Origin: Isoetes taiwanensis
Lineage: Eukaryota; Streptophyta; Lycopodiopsida; Isoetales; Isoetaceae
Assembly (NCBI GenBank): GCA_021234155.1
Contig: JAJEKV010000012.1
Span: forward strand, 4,531,789 to 4,595,788
Length of the DNA stretch: 64,000 nucleotides
Direction of reading: 5' to 3'
Shown here: in pieces, positions 21,621 to 32,059 of the stretch
Layout: each line of letters opens with the position of its first letter
Numbering within the stretch: the stretch's first letter is position 1
Made by a program: the position numbers and the translations under genes
Notes under the pieces: model-generated
Database searches by the model: none
The model's input: only the letters and a program-made list of their open reading frames with translations
Told to the model about the DNA's origin: nothing

Positions 21621-22447
21621 TCCTTCTTTGGGAACTAGGTGTGAAACCTCAAACACCGTATTGCATGCTCCTTGCGTAAGGTGCTTATTGCCCTTAGAGG
21701 TAGAGGGACTTTGCGTAACCATCACTTACGTGAAATAAGATTTTGGCCATGGACTCGATAGGTGGCCAAGGTTGGCATTGGAACAACCAAGAGATAGAGG
21801 GTGGTATGCTGATATAAGAAAGTGGGCTGCTAGATGGCTTGGATATGGGATATGGCCAACCTCAACGAAGTTTAAAGAAGTGCATGAACAGTAGCAAGCA
21901 TAACAAAGAAGACTATGTGGCAATTAAGTGTAGAAGGAGACACAAAGAAGCGATTTTACATAGAAGAGATAAATGACTTAAAGGACTACACTAGCCAAGC
22001 ATACTTAACCTCTCATATCAGCAGAAAGAAAAGAATGTTAATCTCTCACCAGACCGTAGTCCTCATAATTTGCATATTGAGACAAAGTGTAATGTATGGA
22101 TTAGCTTCGTGAAGAGCGCTTTTTGTCCCTTGTTGTCTAGACCCCAAGTTGGAGACAAAAACATGTTTTTACTAGAATGCTACTCTTATGAATATATAAG
22201 AGTCAAGCATGGAATTAACATGTCTACATTGAAGGAGCTATTTGATCTTCCTGCGCATATCCTGAGCTCATATATTAGAGAAGTGTGGAGAGAACGAGAA
22301 GACATAATTTGTCTGTTCAATCTTATGGAAGATTATGAATCTAATAATGCTCTAGAATGAGCGCAATAATAGTCTTGTAAAACTTTTGCCATAGAGGCCT
22401 GGGGGCCTAAATGGCTTGATTAATACAATTATTATTATTATTATTAT
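21621..22447 (+). pseudogene. LINE ORF2 C-terminal region and (ATT)n 3' tail
   Basis: Degenerate coding sequence (for example RDRGWYADIRKWAARWLGYG near 21790) continues to the 3' end. The element terminates in a short (ATT)n run at 22428-22446, which takes the place of a poly(A) tail. Confidence 0.55.
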
Positions 22448-22502
22448 GGCAAAAAATTGCAAGACAAATTGCAGAAACCTTCTTTCTCGGGCCTGTGGTT
22501 AA

Positions 22503-22609
22503 GGGAGGTCAACCTCCTCCTCTTGGGAGCCATGCAAAATAACCCTCTCGGCCTGCCGGCCTCAAGGATTATTTTGCATAACCCCCTCGAGGAGGAGGTT
22601 AACCTCCTC
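22503..22609. repeat. 107-bp imperfect foldback
   Basis: The left arm (22503-22556) and the reverse complement of the right arm (22556-22609) share AACCTCCTCCTC, ATGCAAAATAA and the central GGCCTGCCGGCC-type turn. ATGCAAAATAA (22531-22541) is matched exactly by TTATTTTGCAT (22570-22580), and the outer part contains the palindrome GAGGTTAACCTC. It lies just beyond the LINE tail. It could be a MITE or a hairpin RNA precursor; there is no evidence for either role. Confidence 0.65.
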
Positions 22610-22610
22610 A

Positions 22611-23589
22611 TATACACTATATGACTGTCCAGAAGAGCCTCCCACTTGCAAAAAGCTCAAAGATGGAGGCACAGGCCCGCCTACTCCATTACCTCTCCTA
22701 GCTGCCTTCTTCAAAAGCATATTGACACAGACAAAACAAAAAAACCAAGACAATAAGACACCATTTGATTTCCGCCACATTAAGACACCATTTGTGATTT
22801 AGGGCAAAAGATAGAACACATAAATTTAAACTTGTTCTTCCACCCCATAATATTCGTAAAATATGACACCACTAAAATACTAGTGGAAAAACCATCACAA
22901 AATAAGACATGTCCTAAATAATACATAGTGGAAAAATGCTTTTCTTTTAAGACAATAGGTGGCCAAACCTCATTAATTTAAATATGTAACTTTTAGAAAT
23001 AAAACCACCGTGGAAAAAGGGCCTTAGGTCATAGTTACATGCTTACTTACCTTTACTGAGTGAGTTTCACCATTTTGGGTTGCCTGAACGGACTACCCTA
23101 GGATTGGAGGGGGTGAAATTAGAATATGCGAGGGCATGTGAAATGGACGATGGAGATTTGTGAAGGAAGCTGATCTGAGGGTTGCCATCGAATATGTGGC
23201 AGCAATCAAGTGGTATGAACCTGGAAGCACAAGCAGTTCGATGGGGCTCATACCTGCAGCAGTGGGAGTTGCCTCGATTGGAATTATATGCAAATATCTA
23301 TTTGTATTCAACTCACGGCAGGTTTGATTTTCGATACATCTGTGCAAGATAACATGCATAGTCTGATAACTCAATTAACCCCTTTATTTGATTCCATTGC
23401 ATGTTATGTATGTGCAATTGTCCTAGGGTTTGCTAGTCCCAGTCATCATCCCAAAAGCCGAGCATTCTTGTGTTTGCGACTTGAATTGTTTCAGCCTCCT
23501 ATCCAACACTGCTGCATTAGGGTTGTTTGAAGTTATCCTTGTTACAAATCCCTGAGAAGAAAGAGAGAACTAGTATATATTTTTAATAG
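22611..23589. other. no recognised gene
   Basis: AT-rich sequence with only short open frames. Nothing specific is visible apart from loosely repeated GACACCATTTG phrases near 22760-22790 and repeated GTGGAAAAA phrases near 22880-23010. Confidence 0.4.
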
Positions 23590-23665
23590 AATAGAGTTTT
23601 TTTATCGTCCACGGAGACCAATTGGCCTATGGGACCCAAACAGGAGGCACAACAAACGTATTACT
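23590..23665 (-). repeat. dispersed retroelement 3' end, copy 1
   Basis: On the minus strand this reads GTTTGGGTCCCATAGGCCA, then GTCTCCGTGGACG, then TAAAAAAACTCTATTCTATT. The same order occurs at about 61470-61540. The TTCTA-type tail suggests the 3' end of a LINE or SINE. Confidence 0.5.
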
Positions 23666-23747
23666 GTATGGGTTAAAAAACTCTCTCCCCGCCCCGAAGG
23701 GTTGTTTGGGGGAAAAACCGTGACAAGAATTAGTTTGATGTCAAACT

Positions 23748-23921
23748 ATACAAATACAATACAAATACAAATACAAATACAAATACAAATACAAATACAA
23801 ATACAAATACAAATACAAATACAAATACAAATACAAATACAAATACAAATACAAATACAAATACAAATACAAATACAAATACAAATACAAATACAAATTC
23901 AAATACAAATACAAATACAAA
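23748..23921. repeat. (ACAAAT)n hexanucleotide array
   Basis: About 29 near-perfect copies of ACAAAT, with one C-for-A type variant near 23899. Read on the minus strand it is (ATTTGT)n and lies immediately downstream of the minus-strand LINE fragment, so it is probably that element's 3' tail expanded into a microsatellite. The long Ile-Gln and Leu-Tyr open frames across it are artefacts of the repeat. Confidence 0.9.
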
Positions 23922-23962
23922 TATATATTATGGGGGACAGAAATATGTACATGTATCAGGTA

Positions 23963-25000
23963 AGTGCCCGAGGGCCGAGCTGATCTCGGCAATCCATGAT
24001 CTCTTGAAGGTATAATCCCAACCTCCGTATCAAGCTCGTGCTCAGCATCTCATGCAGGGGCTGGCCAGGACGGACCAGCTCAACATAGCGTATCCAAATG
24101 AGATCATATGCCGGACAACTCTGAAGGGTGTGGCATTCATCTTCCACGGCTCCAACCTGGCAGTGTTGACAAAGCCTTTCCTGACGCAGCTCCCCAATCC
24201 ATCTCCCTGTCTCAATCCGGAGATGGTGTGCACCTGTGCGGATAGAGGCAATGGATCTGCGCTTTTTCATGGGTAGATGAGTGCGCGGGTAGCATTGCGG
24301 GCCCCGCTCCAACATGGGATTTATATGCATTGATAATGTGCCGTCTTGATCTGTTCAAGGGTGCTGGCATCCCATAGCTTGTTGAGGAAGCATGTGTCAA
24401 GGTACTGTCCCCAGACTACGGGCGACCGGCCTCGCTTTTGCACTTGATGCACCCTGTTCCCGCACATTCCATCTGGCCAGCCACTGAGCTCTCTTTTCCT
24501 GCCAGCAGGCTTTTAGGTGTTGAGGCTCCATTGCCACCGCGTAAGCGAGGTTAGGGAAACGAGTATTGTCCATGCTGACTACCTTCTGGAAGTAGACGAT
24601 GTATTTGTCAAGGACCCCCTTTTAAAGAGGCAAGAAACCTGTTTCCTGCAACAGTATCTGGTATGGGACTGTGGACTTCACCCCCAAGGCCCGTGCCAAG
24701 AAAGCTTTCTGCACCAGTTCCAAGTCATTCCAAGTGGCGAGGGAAATCACCAAGCCCCAAGGCCCGTGCCAAGAAAGCTTTCTGCACCAGTTCCAAGTCA
24801 TTCCAAGTGGCGAGGGAAATCACCAAGCCCCAAACCTCGACCCCATACAAAAGCATAGGTTCTCCTAGCACCTTGAATAGGTGCGATTGGTGTATTGGAA
24901 CATACAAGTAATGACATGTGTTCCTTTTAAATGTTTTTGTTAGTCGAGCATTGAGTCTAAAATTGCTCCTAAGTCTGTGGAGCTAATGGAAATTAAGGTG
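23963..25000 (-). mobile_element. 3' part of a second LINE, minus strand
   Basis: Reading leftward from about 25000: FRLNARLTKTFKR, then PMLLYGVEVWG near 24850 (RT thumb region), VQKAFLARALG near 24760, QWLARWNV near 24470, and a zinc-binding C-terminal part with RTGAHHLRIETGRW and LCQHCQVGAVEDECHTLQSC (about 24240-24110). The latter is the CX2C...HX4C zf-RVT motif typical of plant LINEs. Only the 3' third is present; the 5' part is lost at the copia remnant. A 73-bp tandem duplication (24685-24830) breaks the frame. Confidence 0.75.
24685..24830. repeat. 73-bp tandem duplication inside the LINE
   Basis: CAAGGCCCGTGCCAAGAAAG begins two adjacent, essentially identical copies at 24685 and 24758. 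The 73-bp step shifts the LINE frame. The left end of the large tandem unit (24743) falls inside the first copy. Confidence 0.85.
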
Positions 25001-25104
25001 TGGTTGCTTGCTATTCTAGGCACCGCCCTAATATGTATAACGAGAAAAGGCACTCATAATTAGAATTGCTTTTTGTTGTTGTCCTATTGTCTTGTATGGT
25101 ATTA

Positions 25105-25828
25105 TGGTATCAGAGCGGCTCGATCCTTTTTGGTAGTAGCTGGCTCACGAGCAAAGGGAAATGGGCAAGATTGAGAAGTTATCTCGCAGCAATGCCTTCT
25201 ACTGGCATATTAAGATTCGTGGAAAGCTAGCAGAGAAAGGCCTTTGGCATATTGTGTCTGGGGATGAGCCAAGACCAGAGCCATCCATCCAGGCCACACG
25301 GTCTCTTATAGCACCCCACTGATGCTCAGGTTATGAAGGGAGCTTCTTCACAGCATCCGGATAGCAAAGTTGAATCTTTCCAAAGGAGCTGAGACAGATA
25401 GACAAACTCTTCTCAGATGGATGCAGAGGGATTGGGAGGCCAGGAACAAAATCATGAAGTACTTGGACAATAACTTAATGGCACAAGTTGAAGCTGCAGA
25501 CAGTGCTAAAGAAGCTTGGGAACATCTTTCATTGACATATAGAAAGAAGCATTTCTCCCAACAGGCCAATCTCTATGCAGTGGTGTTCACCGCAAAGTTG
25601 AATGGAATGTGCATCAGCAGAAGAATATATCTCCAAAATTAAGGCTGATGCTCTTCAACTACAGGGCATGGAGAAGGCTTTGGACAATGATGTGATTGTA
25701 GGGGCACTCTTGTTAGGGCTGCCTGCTACATATAATAATGTGAAGGACCATACCAATGAATACAAGCTCTTCGTGCCAGCTACTAAGAAAATGATCATTA
25801 GGCGAAGTGTAGCCTTTGATGAGCAGAA
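25105..25828 (+). pseudogene. copia element 5' part: primer site and gag, unit A
   Basis: TGGTATCAGAGCGG at 25105-25118 is the tRNA-Met primer site. A gag relic follows: KIEKLSRSNAFYWHIKIRG near 25170, then in another frame LLRWMQRDWEARNKIMKYL and AKEAWEHLSLTYRKKHFS (25370-25560), then GLPATYNNVK near 25720. This is the UBN2/copia gag pattern. It continues directly into NEYKLFVPATKKMIIRRS and FDEQ, the segment normally found just after the copia integrase. The zinc knuckle, protease and integrase are thus deleted. The gypsy LTR begins right after CAGAA. Confidence 0.8.
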
Positions 25829-27455
25829 TGTGACGTTCCCTGCTAAACATACCTGGCCCACCAGATACTTGGCGAGAAATCCCCGTCCGGCTCATCAACC
25901 GCGACAGGCCCGTCCTATCCCGCACTCTGAATCCTCCGTGTGCGGGGAGGGGACACCTTGTTTCTGCCCCCTTCCCCTATAGGCTCCTATCACAGCGGAA
26001 GCATAACACGTCAGAACTAGCAATACAATACAATATGCTACCTCGAGGGGTAGCTCAATCGCATATCCATAGATGCAAAGAACATAATCATATGCCATAA
26101 AACATGAGAGGTCCTACCCGTGGCTCCGGAAGCCACGAAAGGAAGTCGGCCCGCGGATAGGCCTCAAGATAGAGAGCAACCCGAATCATAACAATGGCGG
26201 GGGCTGGCATAAGACAATAGCTAGGGTTGACCACTCCATCCGCCCCTCAGCATACTTTGCGGATGGGCTAGATCAAGGCGTGGCATGACTCTAACCTTCC
26301 CGGATACGCAATCCCATGGCATCACCCATCGGGACTACTCCAGTTGCATCTCCCCCAGTCCCAACGAGGTAGGAAGGGTTGCATCTCCCCTTCCCCGGGG
26401 TTAGAGGCTCCACCTGGGCAGGCTAGAGAATCGTGGCGGCACACGATTACCCGAACAACCCCCAAAACAAGAGCCAAGCCGGCACTTGCAACTCTTGAGA
26501 GGCGTGACACACCATTGCCCCGGGAGAGGTGCCGGACCCATGCTCGCCCACCTATGAAGTGGCCACCATAAGCCTAGCCTTGTGGGGATCCCCCGGCCCC
26601 CACTCGGCAGGATCCACCCTCCATCTTGCCTCTAGCCCCTGTTGTGTGGTGCTGAGTCACATCATAACTTCCATAGCCCTGGGTTCCTATGCACAGTCAG
26701 CATATAATAGGAACTAAGGGATCTACACTAGGAGCATACTACATATGGCCCTAGGTCTCTACCCCCCGTCCCAATACAAGAGGAGCAACATGATCAACCA
26801 ATATCACATACATCACATCATGATCAATACCAATATTATATGAACATCTTAACCTAATCATACATAGCTGACTAACAGTTAGGGTTCCTTGATTAGGGTT
26901 GAGATGTTCAACCAAAGGATCTAGGGTGGCTCTACTCTAGATACGAACTACTAACCCATCCGGAGTGCTAACTTCGGATGAACAAACATGAACTCTACTC
27001 AACCTACCTCCTCCTCAGGCGCTTCCTCCCATCCCCAGCGTCTCCATGCTCCTTGGCGTGAGTCGGGCTTGCTCCCACGATCGTACACACCTTCCGTAAT
27101 GCTGCCCGTGCTAGACTATGACGAACGGTTGCTCGGCGGGGTTTCGCACGCGTGGATGAGAGATCAGGTGCTAGGTGGGGGAAAGGGGTCTAGGGTTAGG
27201 GTTAGAGCCAATATAGGTGTGGGTCCACGTGGGATGCCACGTGGCACCACTAAGATGAGGCCGTGTGGTGGTTGCTCAATAGGATAAGGCCATGTGGAAA
27301 TGGGCCTTATCCTAAGGTTATCTAAGTTAAACAATTAACTTAGATGTGCACCCCTGCCACTTATCCAAGGCATACAAGGCTACCTAGGTAGGCTTGTATG
27401 GTGACAGTCCAGAATATAATGTATTTAGTGGCGTATATTCCCTTGGAACGTCACA
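25829..27455 (-). repeat. chromovirus 3' LTR, unit A (LTR1)
   Basis: The 1627-bp LTR has inverted ends TGTGACGTTCC...GGAACGTCACA. The host copia 5-mer CAGAA lies at 25824-25828. The element's genes read on the minus strand, so this is its 3' LTR. Features include two adjacent perfect hairpins near the right end (27281-27313 and 27320-27345) and several telobox-like TTAGGGTT motifs. It is the cleanest of the four LTR copies together with LTR4. Confidence 0.85.
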
Positions 27456-27467
27456 TTCTCCCCCCTT
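27456..27467 (-). promoter_or_regulatory. polypurine tract of the chromovirus, unit A
   Basis: On the minus strand AAGGGGGGAGAA directly abuts the LTR terminus. This is the standard plus-strand priming site of LTR retrotransposons. Confidence 0.7.
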
Positions 27468-28319
27468 AGGACAATCTTTGTCCTCGGCATTAAGCTAAAA
27501 GGTGACGAACCTATCTATCCCGCAAAACAACATAAGATCATACACTTAAGTTTAATTTAAACGATCAACTTCCTATTAAAGTTAAATGTCAAAATTTTAG
27601 GCTATATTTGTACTTATACAAAATTATATAGCCTTAGCAAGGTTACTTCTTACAATAATTCAAAACATTATTATAAAAGTTATTAGGTTCATAATCTAAA
27701 TTATGGTTCCCCCTCTTCTCGTAATGCGCTCCACCCTCCTTCTCACTTGCCTGCACATGGAGCACATTACGTTAGTTTAATTAATAAGTTTGTGGTTTTA
27801 GGGACCACCCCCTTACCATACCTTGCACTTTCGATCATGGTCCTTTCGATTTGAGCTTAAGGACCATTTAAGATGATCCCATCATAAGCCCATGATCAAG
27901 TGCTACCTTGTACTTTCGCAGGTCTTTGCCGAGTACCCCTAGTGCATCATGCCCCAAGGGTTTTAAGCTAGGGGAACGCCTCACGATCCCATCATCGACA
28001 TGATCACTTTGACCTTCACCATGACCCCCTATGGCGGTGTGCGATCCCCACATCGTGGCATAGAGAGCATCCGACCCGATGTCCCATCATCGCGCACCAT
28101 GCCTTTCCTTCTTCTCTCTCTCGCATGACCCTAGTGGTCATGCGCACCTCTTTTATGCATGTTGCCTAGGGAACGCCTTAAAGGCTTATCCCATCATCGC
28201 CCATATGTTCCAAGATTCTCGGCATATGTATTCCACTAACTAGAATACACCCGCCGGCTAGAGGCTAACTAAGAAGCATACTAAGCTAACCTCCCGGGCT
28301 AGTCGGGCCGACCAAGTCT
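27468..28319. other. chromovirus 3' non-coding region
   Basis: Between the polypurine tract and the chromodomain. It contains a loose tandem phrase, GATCCCATCATCG..CATGATCA and variants, five times between about 27870 and 28200. No coding signature. Confidence 0.5.
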
Positions 28320-29500
28320 GAGAGGCGACTGCCCATCAAACTCCTTTTCATAAACTCCGGGGTATTGCTTCTCCAAATCTTGCTTCAATACCCAAGTTCG
28401 TCTTCCCACGGGCAAGTGCTTCCACTTGACCAAATACTTTGGAACTGAGACCTCCTAGTCTTCTTGAATGACTTATCAAGAAGTAACTCAGGCACAATTT
28501 CCACTTGCTCTTCCGTCATTTCCAACAAAGTTGGAGTATCCAATACCTCCTCAGGGTTCGGATTGTGCCTTTTCAATAAACTTACGTGGAAAACCTTGTG
28601 AACTTTGAGATGGGCCGGAAGATCCAACTTGTAGGCTTGGGAGCCCACTCTCTCCAAAATCTTGAACGGACCAGCCCACCTAGGGGCAAGCTTCTTGCAA
28701 CTCCCAATCCGAAGCTTAGCTTGCTTGACCTTGATCTTCAACCACACGCTATCGCCTACCTTGAACTCTCTTACGGTCCTGTGCTTGTCGGCTACACTCT
28801 TCTGCCGACTTCTTGCTGCTAGGAGGTAACCCCTCACTTCTTCCACCAACTGCTGCATATCCCCTAGCATCTGCTGGGACACTTCAACCTTTGACACGGG
28901 ATTGTGCCAAGTGTCCGGGGTTAAGCACTGGTACCCGTAATTTACCATGAAAGGAGACATCTGGGATGACTCTTGCTTGGCACTGTTGTAGGCGAATTCC
29001 ACCAAGTGGATGTACTCATCCCACTTGGACTTCTTATTCCACACAAAGCTTTAGTCCTCCGCCTCGACCATCCGCTTTGGGGATGATATGCCGTGGCTCA
29101 TGGAGAGCTTCGTGCGAATGGTGCTTTGAAGAGGTCCCGCCAAAAGCACTCATAAACTTGGAATCTCTATCCGATATTATCTCCCGGGCATGCCATGGAG
29201 CCTAAAAAATCTCCTTCACAAATAACTTGGCGTTATCTAATGCTTTGGTCGGTAGTTCTACAAGGCACAAAATGTGCCATCTTAGATAATTTGTCTACTA
29301 TGACCATCAATGCATCTTTGCCTCGAAGAGTCTTGGGAAGTCCTGTGATAAAATCCATACTTACCACTTTCCCGCTTCGCCACTTCGGCACGCTAGAGGT
29401 TCCAAGGCACACAGAATTGCTGCTCTCCTTTGGTTTGCTGGCAATAACCGACACTCGCAATATATCTTGCTATCTTCTTCTTCATTCCCCGGCGAAGTAG
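28320..29500 (-). pseudogene. chromovirus integrase core, C-terminal part and chromodomain, unit A
   Basis: Reading leftward: SMDFITGLPKT and ALMVIVDKLSKMAHF (about 29340-29270, catalytic core with the first Asp), then a 219-codon open frame (29044-28385) with EFAYNSAKQESSQMSPF, HRTVREFKVGDSVWLK, LAPRWAGPFKILERVG and LPAHLKVHKVFHVSLLK, the GPY/F region of gypsy integrases. A frame change near 28450 separates this from KYLVKWKHLPVGRRTW, the aromatic-cage strand and helix of a chromodomain, which directs integration to marked chromatin in chromoviruses. Frame changes near 29050 and 29230 also break the core. Confidence 0.85.
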
Positions 29501-29760
29501 CTACGAATCTTGAAGTAGGTCTTCATAAACCCCGTGATGCCGCTATTGGGCTGTTTGTGTGTGTCATGGAGAATTAGCTTCCTTACCCCTGATGATTCGG
29601 GCACACACAACTTATGCTTATGATACAACAAGTTGCCTTCCTTCTTATAATGCTTGAAGGCTTCTCGTTCCTTATCTGTTCTAGCCTCTCTAGAAAGGCT
29701 TTCCCATACCTCCTTGAAATCACCATCGGATGGTAATGTCTCTTCAATCACTCGAAAGAG
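29482..29760 (-). pseudogene. chromovirus integrase zinc-binding (H2C2) region, unit A
   Basis: The frame carries FKHYKKEGNLLYHKHKLCVP, KLILHDTHKQPNSGITGF and KTYFKIRSYF, the N-terminal zinc-binding domain that precedes the catalytic core in gypsy integrases. The His pair (H..H) is visible; the C..C pair lies in the disrupted sequence just downstream. Confidence 0.75.
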
Positions 29761-30247
29761 TTGATATAGCATTACAATGAATTCTGGTCTCAAGAGGTCT
29801 TCTGGAAAGAGCATCCGCAACCACATTCAACTTACCTGGCTTATAAGCAATCTCAAAGTCATACTCTTCTAGGAATTCCATCCATCTCCTTTGTCTTAGA
29901 TTCAGGAGTGGTTGGGTAAAGATGTATTGGAGGCTCTGGTGATCAGTATCTAACTGAAACTTCCTCCCAAGCAAATAATGCCTCCAAATACGAAGAGCCC
30001 TGACAATAGCTAGAAGTTCCTGATCATGGGTTGGATAGCGCTGCTCGGTGTCGTTCAACTTCTTGGAATCATAAGCTATCACTCTTCCTTCTTGCATAAG
30101 GACTCCACCTGTTGCTATCTTACTTGCATCTGTTGCTACTATCTTGTCCTTGTCTGGATCTCAAGTAATCCAGCACCGTGTCATTGTTAAGGCCTCCTTA
30201 AGCTTTTCAAATGAAGCTTGAACATTTTCTAACCAATGTGGGGTAAG
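29744..30247 (-). pseudogene. chromovirus RNase H domain, unit A
   Basis: Open minus-strand frame with VIAYDSKKLNDTEQRYPTHD, ELLAIVRALRIWRHYLLG, TDHQSLQYIF and GKLNVVADALSRR, the Ty3/gypsy RNase H pattern with its acidic residues. Upstream of it, LLPHWLENVQASFEKLKEAL (about 30245-30190) is the RT-RNase H linker. The reading frame is cut at 30248 by the TIR insertion. Confidence 0.85.
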
Positions 30248-30504
30248 AGCATGTTAGGGCCTACATGTTTTGGAAACTACCTAGAAAATACTCTGGGTAG
30301 TCAAAGATGATGATATATTTGAGTTCTTAACATCTTCTTGACATCACAAAGTACCTTACAACATGTATGTACTATTACTCTTGAACATAACACAATTTCT
30401 TTTAGTCAATCTTGTAGTCTAGGTACTTTAAAATACAATTATGTACTTGCACTTTTACCTAGAAAAGTACCTTTTTGGTAATTTTTATGTAGGCCTAACA
30501 TGCT
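30248..30504. mobile_element. 257-bp TIR element (MITE) inserted in chromovirus pol, unit A
   Basis: It starts AGCATGTTAGGGCCTACATG and ends with the inverted ATGTAGGCCTAACATGCT. The interior is AT-rich and non-coding. It separates the RT and RNase H parts of pol, whose coding sense resumes on both sides. A target duplication is not clear because the terminal repeats extend to the edge. The equivalent element lies at 44813-45072. Confidence 0.7.
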
Positions 30505-31400
30505 TTCACCCCTCGTGTTCTCCAATCTTTCACCTTAACACTCTTAGTGAGGTCCGGCCAAGGGGACCCACTTAGCAGTCCTTCCGAACTTCGGTAATAA
30601 CCTGCACCTAGAAAGCTTCTTACTTAGGCCACATTCTTTGAGTAGGCCAATCTACTCTTGCCGATCTTTGCGAGGTCGGAGATTCCTTCGCCCGATATGA
30701 CATGGCCCAAGTACTCCACTCTTTCCGTAGCAAAGTGGCATTTGGAGAGCTTTCCATACAAACGATGCCTCAACTTTTCTAACACCCCCTTCTCAAATGT
30801 CGACTATGATCTTCAATGGACTTCTTTGTGACTAGAAATGTAAATCAAGAAGACAATGACAAACTCATCTAGAAAATCCCCTAAGACGCGTGCTCATGAG
30901 GCGATAAAAGTTGCTGGAGCATTCGACAATCCAAAAGGCATTCTCAGAACTCAAAGTGACCATACCGCTGCTTAATGCTACCTTATGGATATCCCTTCTT
31001 TTTATTCTTATTTGGTGGTACCCCCGACCTCAAATCAATCTTAGAGAATACCTTTGCTCCCCGAGCTGGTCCATTAAATCATCGCCCTTGGCAATGCATA
31101 CTTGTTCTTTATCGCCTCGCTTGTTGAGTTTGGCGATAGTCTATGCACATTCTTAAACTGCCATCTTTCTTCTTCGCGAAGACTATGGGTGCTCAAAGGA
31201 GACACACTTGCTCTAATAAAACCAAGCTCAAGCAATTCACGGAGTTGCTTCTTGAGCTCAATCAACTCGGTGTGCTCATCCCGTATGGTGCCTTGTTTAG
31301 TGGGCTTAGCATCCGGTGCCAATGTGATCTCACACTCCACACCCCTATAAGGTGGTAGCTGCCGGATCTCATCCCCGAAAATACATCCTTGAATTCCAAA
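30505..31400 (-). pseudogene. chromovirus reverse transcriptase, unit A
   Basis: Reading leftward: [20 protein letters not shown] (about 31265-31205), KNKYALPRA near 31090, DEFVIVFL near 30860, the position of the catalytic box, and DWRTRG near 30520 just before the TIR insert. Several small indels break the frame, for example between FVKKKDG-type and CIDYR-type segments that read intact only in unit B. Confidence 0.75.
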
Positions 31401-31559
31401 TAAGCCTTGCTCTTTGGCTTGGGCAATTGCTTCCCCTTTTGGTCGCTTCCCATCCCCTTGTTGGGCTCAATTGCCTCCAATCTCAAAATGTAATCCACCT
31501 TATTCCTTTCTATACTTTTCCTTAGCTGTTTCAAAGAAATACACTGCATAGAAGAAGCT

Positions 31560-31850
31560 GTCTTCTTACCTCTCACTATGAATTTGGTGCCGTCCGGTGC
31601 TGTCATGGCGACTTCATTGTGGTCGCAATGATCATGGCTTTTCCGGCTTTAGGAACTCCATTCCTACTATAAGGTCATACCTTCCAATCTCCATGACCTC
31701 TGCCCCCATCGGCCACTTACTTCCACTAAGGTCTATGTCGAATGTGATCCTCCTCCCCTTAGTGTGTCGAATGGCGCCGTTTGCCATAGCAACTGGCCTT
31801 GGCTTAGACTTCAATACCTTGTTCTTCATTAGGGCAGCATAGGAGAGGCA
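31560..31850 (-). pseudogene. chromovirus protease region, unit A
   Basis: The minus-strand frame contains GRRITFDIDLSGSKWPMGAE and YDLIVGMEFL, the latter equivalent to the Y(D/E)VILGMDWL strand that follows the active site in plant gypsy retropepsins. The catalytic D-(S/T)-G segment should lie near 31860-31890 and is not clear, which may reflect decay. Confidence 0.6.
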
Positions 31851-32059
31851 AGTTGTGCGCGAGCTACTGTGTCTATCAATACTAGATATGGATCGCCTCT
31901 ATGATCCCCTCGCCGCCCGATAGTTGATGACTTTCAATGTCATCGACTCAATGTTTGCCAATGATATGGCACTCACCATCTATGAAGTCCCCGGCCTCAT
32001 CTTTGTCGTCGTCTTCATCTCGCTTACTCTGAATCCCAATCCATAAGTCGCCCAAAGCC

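Larger units (their letters stand above)
18400..22447 (+). mobile_element. decayed near-full-length LINE (non-LTR retrotransposon)
   Basis: In order on the plus strand: an ORF1-like region, an endonuclease-like region, a reverse transcriptase with its catalytic box, a C-terminal region and an (ATT)n tail at 22428-22446. Every coding part carries several stops and frame changes, so the element is dead. The 5' end is not sharply defined and may start within 17.6-18.4 kb. No target duplication could be fixed. Confidence 0.8.

Noticed and set aside
23702-23992. Ile-Gln and Leu-Tyr repeat proteins
   Set aside because: They are translations of the ACAAAT microsatellite in two strands, with no flanking coding signal.
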